From: an uncultured Lachnospiraceae bacterium
GTDB taxonomy: Bacteria; Bacillota; Clostridia; Lachnospirales; Lachnospiraceae
Direction of reading: 5' to 3'
DNA length: 10,029 nucleotides
NCBI GenBank assembly: GCA_910576895.1
Contig: CAJTJZ010000038.1
Coordinates: 19,811 to 29,839, forward strand
Made by a program: the position numbers and the translations under genes. Shown piece by piece: positions 7,945 through 10,029 of the stretch. The stretch's first letter is position 1, and every line of letters begins with the position of its first letter. Below the pieces are notes generated by a model, which searched no databases, was not told where the DNA came from, and saw only the letters and a program-made list of their open reading frames with translations.

Positions 7945-7986
7945 TATTATACTGAGCGGTCATGTTTTTCGACCGCTAGTATAATA
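7945..7986. repeat. Inverted repeat overlapping a TATAAT in front of the acetyltransferase (hairpin 3)
   Basis: TATTATACT (7945-7953) plus AGCGGTC (7955-7961) pair with GACCGCT (7971-7977) plus AGTATAATA (7978-7986). That gives 16 pairs with a single bulged G (7954) and a 9-base loop. The right arm contains a perfect TATAAT (7980-7985), which could be the -10 of the downstream gene, about 30 bases before its start codon; no good -35 is seen. If so, the stem spans the -35 to -10 region and could act as an operator. Its GCGGTC/GACCGC arms also match those of hairpin 2. Confidence 0.75.
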
Positions 7987-8014
7987 ATTATTAAATACTT
8001 TCAAGGAGAAAAAT

Positions 8015-8527
8015 ATGATATTTCAAACAGAAAGAATGTATCTTAGAGAGATGAGTCAAACAGATTTTGATTCTTTATGTAAAATTTTGCAAGATAAAGA
8101 TACAATGTATGCATATGAAGGTGCTTTCAATGATAACGAAGTACAAGAATGGCTCGATAGACAAATTTCTCGTTATCAGAAATGGAATTTTGGCTTATGG
8201 GCAGTAATATTAAAAGAGAATGATGAAATGATTGGTCAGTGTGGACTTACAATGCAGCCATGGAAAGAGACAGAAGTGCTTGAGATAGGTTATCTTTTCA
8301 ATCGATTATATTGGCACAAAGGTTATGCAATAGAAACTGCAAGGGCATGTAAAAAATATGCTTTTGAAACTTTAAAGGCAAATAAAGTTTGTTCTATTAT
8401 TAGAGATACGAATATTGCTTCTCAAAACGTAGCTATAAGAAATGGTATGACGATAGCAGATACTTGGATAAAACATTATCGAGGCATAGATATGCTCCAT
8501 TATCGTTATGTTATACAGTATTCATAA
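8015..8527 (+). CDS. GNAT N-acetyltransferase, RimJ/RimL type
   Basis: This 170-residue cytoplasmic enzyme is of usual length for the Acetyltransf_3 (RimJ/RimL-like) branch of the GNAT superfamily, which transfers acetyl from acetyl-CoA to an amine. It starts at ATG 8015 behind AAGGAG (8003-8008). Residues 3-10 (FQTERMYLRE) are the typical first strand. Residues 60-80 (GLWAVILKENDEMIGQCGL) form the central sheet. Motif A is at about 90-107 (IGYLFNRLYWHKGYAIE), where HKGYA is the acetyl-CoA pyrophosphate loop (usual form Q/R-x-x-G-x-G/A). Residues 131-145 (DTNIASQNVAIRNGM) are the usual late helix. The substrate could be a ribosomal protein N terminus, an antibiotic or another small amine; nothing in the sequence decides. 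It may be controlled from the structured region just upstream. Confidence 0.93.
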   Translation: MIFQTERMYLREMSQTDFDSLCKILQDKDTMYAYEGAFNDNEVQEWLDRQISRYQKWNFGLWAVILKENDEMIGQCGLTMQPWKETEVLEIGYLFNRLYWHKGYAIETARACKKYAFETLKANKVCSIIRDTNIASQNVAIRNGMTIADTWIKHYRGIDMLHYRYVIQYS

Positions 8528-8597
8528 TTTAGACTTATCTTTCTAATTTGTATTACGATTGTTTTGTTATTTCATAATTATAGTTTTCCTTATATAG

Positions 8598-8626
8598 TTG
8601 ACAGTAATATTGCTTTTTGATATACT
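8598..8626 (+). promoter_or_regulatory. Strong sigma-70/sigmaA-type promoter
   Basis: A perfect TTGACA (8598-8603) is followed, after exactly 17 bases, by TATACT (8621-8626, five of six matches). Transcription would start near 8633, inside the left arm of the hairpin at 8627-8664, giving the kinase-like gene a leader of about 115 bases. It lies 70 bases after the acetyltransferase stop. It is the best promoter match in the window. Confidence 0.65.
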
Positions 8627-8664
8627 TACAAGCACGAAAAACAGAAAATTTTTTCGTGCTTGTA
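8627..8664. repeat. Perfect inverted repeat, 15-bp stem and 8-nt loop, next to a promoter
   Basis: TACAAGCACGAAAAA (8627-8641) pairs fully with 8650-8664 around an 8-base loop. It begins at the base after the -10 and covers the expected transcription start. It could be an operator, a 5'-end stabilising stem in the mRNA, or a weak terminator for the acetyltransferase gene, though only three T residues follow. The stem end next to the loop (ACGAAAAA) and the overall geometry repeat those of 7851-7888. Confidence 0.8.
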
Positions 8665-8746
8665 TTTAATTTATATTAAAATTTTAAAATTAAATTTAAA
8701 AATAAGAAATATCACTATAATAAATTATGAAGGAAGTGAAAAATTC

Positions 8747-9271
8747 ATGGGAGTAGGAATTATGATATGTGGATTAAATGGTGCTGGAAAGAGTACACTT
8801 GGAAAAGCTCTAGCAAAAAAATTACATTTTTATTTTATAGATAATGAAGAATTGTACTTTCCAAAAACAAATCCTAATTATATCTATGCTTCTCCACGCA
8901 CTCGTAAAGAAGTGGAACAACTTCTTTTTAGTGAAATAAAAACACATGAAAACTTTATTTTTGCTTCTGTAAAGGGAGACTATGGCAAAGTTAGTGCTCC
9001 TTTTTTTCAATATGTTGTATTGATTCATGTTCCAAAGGATATTCGGATACAACGAGTTAAAAATCGTTCTTTTCAGAAATTTGGTAATAGAATGTTATAT
9101 GGTGGGGATTTATATGAGCAGGAAAAACATTTCTTTGATTTTGTTGAATCCAGAGCAGAAAATACTGTAGAAGAATGGGTACAATCTTTACATCAACCTA
9201 TAATACGAATTGATGGAACAAAATCTATAGAAGAAAATATAAATCTTATTATAAAGCATATACAAGAATAA
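8747..9271 (+). CDS. Small P-loop nucleotide kinase-like protein (AAA_33/shikimate kinase-like fold)
   Basis: The start chosen is ATG 8747, ten bases after GAAGGAAG (8729-8736), giving 174 residues. A longer in-frame reading from TTG 8660 would begin inside the hairpin, without a ribosome binding site, and would add a low-complexity Ile/Lys/Leu tail. The Walker A motif GLNGAGKST is at residues 9-17, in the usual place after the first strand. FIDNEELYF at about 29-37 fits the substrate-side Asp/Glu of small-molecule kinases. The basic stretch RIQRVKNRSFQKFGNR (about 100-115) resembles a phosphate-binding lid. No second domain or membrane segment is present. The substrate is unknown; such proteins are usually annotated only as ATP-binding or AAA family. 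It probably uses the promoter at 8598-8626. Confidence 0.88.
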   Translation: MGVGIMICGLNGAGKSTLGKALAKKLHFYFIDNEELYFPKTNPNYIYASPRTRKEVEQLLFSEIKTHENFIFASVKGDYGKVSAPFFQYVVLIHVPKDIRIQRVKNRSFQKFGNRMLYGGDLYEQEKHFFDFVESRAENTVEEWVQSLHQPIIRIDGTKSIEENINLIIKHIQE

Positions 9272-9434
9272 ATTATTATTTATAAGAATAGGAAAAAATA
9301 AAATGAAGTATAATACAGGAAAAATCGTATGTTTAAATAAATGTTTAAAATTCTATCAATGGCAGAAACTACTTCAAAGAACTGTTGTTGGCTAGTCATT
9401 TTCTAAAATGAATTTGATAGGAGAAAAAACGAAG

Positions 9435-9862
9435 ATGTCAAAAAATAAACTTGTATTATTTGAAACAGAGGATAAAAAAATCACCTTATCTGTACCAATT
9501 CAGCAAGAAACCGTATGGCTAAATAGACAACAAATGGCTTCTCTTTTTGATAGAGATATAAAAACAATTGGTAAACATATTAATAATGCATTAAAAGAAG
9601 AATTAGATTATTCAACTGTCGCAAAATTTGCGACAGTTAAAAAAGAGGGAAATAGAAATGTAACACGTGATATGGAAATAAAAGAATAGCAGCTACAATA
9701 TTTCTATATTTTCTTGATAAAAATGAAGTGCTATTTGTAAATGAAGAAAAACTTATTGATGATCATACACTCGTTGCCTTAACAATCATGATTGCAGAAT
9801 CAAAACCAGAAGAAAAAGAAATGATGATTACTGTAATTATGAATTGCTTGAAACGATTATAA
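9435..9862 (+). pseudogene. rhuM: RhuM-Fic family gene, broken by an internal out-of-frame deletion
   Basis: The N-terminal fragment (ATG 9435 to TAG 9689, 84 residues) is typical of RhuM proteins: LVLFETEDKKITLSVPI, then ETVWLNRQQMASLFDRD, KTIGKHINNALKEEL and VAKFATV. AGGAG at 9419-9423 supports ATG 9435 over the in-frame ATG at 9408, which lacks one. From 9674, in another frame, 62 codons read GNKRIAATIFLYFLDKN... to ...MITVIMNCLKRL and a stop at 9862. That is the C-terminal end of a Fic/Doc domain, beginning in the HPFxDGNKR motif. Intact RhuM-Fic proteins are roughly 330 residues, so the middle, with the rest of the RhuM domain and the catalytic His of Fic, is gone. Both ends lie on one strand in family order, so this is a deletion remnant of one gene. 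RhuM was named from a Salmonella pathogenicity island; its function is poorly known. Confidence 0.85.
9614..9638. repeat. 12-bp perfect inverted repeat inside the RhuM remnant
   Basis: AACTGTCGCAAA (9614-9625) is mirrored by TTTGCGACAGTT (9627-9638) with a single central base. It lies in the codons for STVAKFATV, a family-conserved stretch whose repeated Thr-Val and Ala codons help make the DNA palindromic. Whether it has a DNA-level role is unknown. Confidence 0.7.
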
Positions 9863-9921
9863 TTTTACCATGTAATAATTAATAAGATAACAAAACTGGA
9901 TAGAAAGAAGGAAAAACTGAT

Positions 9922-9994
9922 ATGATTAAATATAAAGATAAACAATAATTTATAGCGAAGTGGAAAAATTAAAAATGGTAGTGTCAAGTAATCT
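9922..9994 (+). pseudogene. Short broken ORF with intact ribosome binding site
   Basis: AAGAAGGA (9905-9912) stands nine bases before ATG 9922, a good initiation site, yet the reading frame stops after eight codons (MIKYKDKQ). One extra base near 9946 would join it to another frame reading about IIYSEVEKLKMVVSSNL and a stop. It may be the start of a decayed gene, or a chance site. No family recognised. Confidence 0.3.
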
Positions 9995-10004
9995 ATGAAA
10001 AACC

Positions 10005-10023
10005 GAGCCGAAAAAATAGGCTC
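10005..10023 (-). terminator. Possible minus-strand terminator at the right edge
   Basis: GAGCC (10005-10009) and GGCTC (10019-10023) form a short five-pair stem. Read on the minus strand it is followed by GG and a run of five T (complement of 9998-10002). It could end a minus-strand gene beyond the right edge. The stem is short and the flank is cut off. Confidence 0.3.
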
Positions 10024-10029
10024 AAATGA

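Noticed and set aside
7748..7984. 78-codon plus-strand ORF over the AraC gene end and the structured gap
   Set aside because: It overlaps the regulator's last 34 bases in another frame, lacks a ribosome binding site, and its C-terminal half is just the inverted-repeat cluster translated.
7851..7986. Inverted-repeat cluster as the retron's msr/msd
   Set aside because: It is more than 3 kb from the RT, beyond a terminator and another gene, and lacks a clear a1/a2 pair with a branching G; kept as an unexplained element instead.
8660..8746. N-terminal extension of the P-loop protein from TTG 8660
   Set aside because: It begins inside a hairpin without a ribosome binding site and adds a low-complexity tail; ATG 8747 has GAAGGAAG and places Walker A at the usual position.
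9329..9349. Direct repeat ATGTTTAAA twice, 12 bases apart
   Set aside because: Only two AT-rich copies with no gene or site that would explain them; likely chance.
9303..9395. 30-codon ORF (MKYNTGKIV...) between the kinase-like gene and the RhuM remnant
   Set aside because: Weak ribosome binding site, no recognisable family and short length; chance is sufficient in this AT-rich gap.
9353..9420. CTATCAA / TTGATAG inverted pair around the RhuM leader
   Set aside because: Seven bases with a gap of 54 is expected by chance in this composition.

Overview
The window is AT-rich (roughly 30% G+C by eye), with strong AAGGAGG-type ribosome binding sites and dense plus-strand coding. Protein styles such as a dCache chemoreceptor, AraC/GyrI-like regulator, RimJ/RimL-type acetyltransferase and RhuM/Fic remnant point to a low-GC Firmicute, most likely a gut Clostridia member (Lachnospiraceae-like). 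I cannot name the species. No rRNA, tRNA or CRISPR array is visible.

Left part (1-4693): three overlapping plus-strand genes form one translationally coupled operon. They are an ARM/HEAT-like helical repeat protein cut by the left edge, a winged-helix/SWIM zinc-finger protein, and a retron-type reverse transcriptase with NAxxH, YADD and an ITG variant of the VTG motif. This set matches my recollection of the type XIII retron anti-phage defence systems (ARM + WHSWIM + RT). The msr/msd RNA gene is not visible and probably lies left of the window.

Middle (4770-6812): a complete methyl-accepting chemotaxis protein with a periplasmic-type dCache sensor, two HAMP-like segments and a signalling hairpin, closed by a clear intrinsic terminator.

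Right part (6813-9271): an AraC-family regulator with a GyrI-like effector domain and operator-like repeats at its promoter; a GC-rich cluster of nested inverted repeats; a GNAT acetyltransferase; a strong promoter running straight into a perfect hairpin; and a small P-loop kinase-like protein. Two hairpins of identical geometry (15-bp stem, 8-nt loop, ACGAAAAA at the loop side) flank the acetyltransferase gene.

Right edge (9272-10029): a decayed RhuM-Fic gene with an internal out-of-frame deletion, a probable broken short ORF with an intact ribosome binding site, and a possible mobile-element end. This part is a gene graveyard typical of accessory DNA. The most interesting system is the retron operon. 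The most puzzling unexplained structure is the 7851-7986 inverted-repeat cluster.
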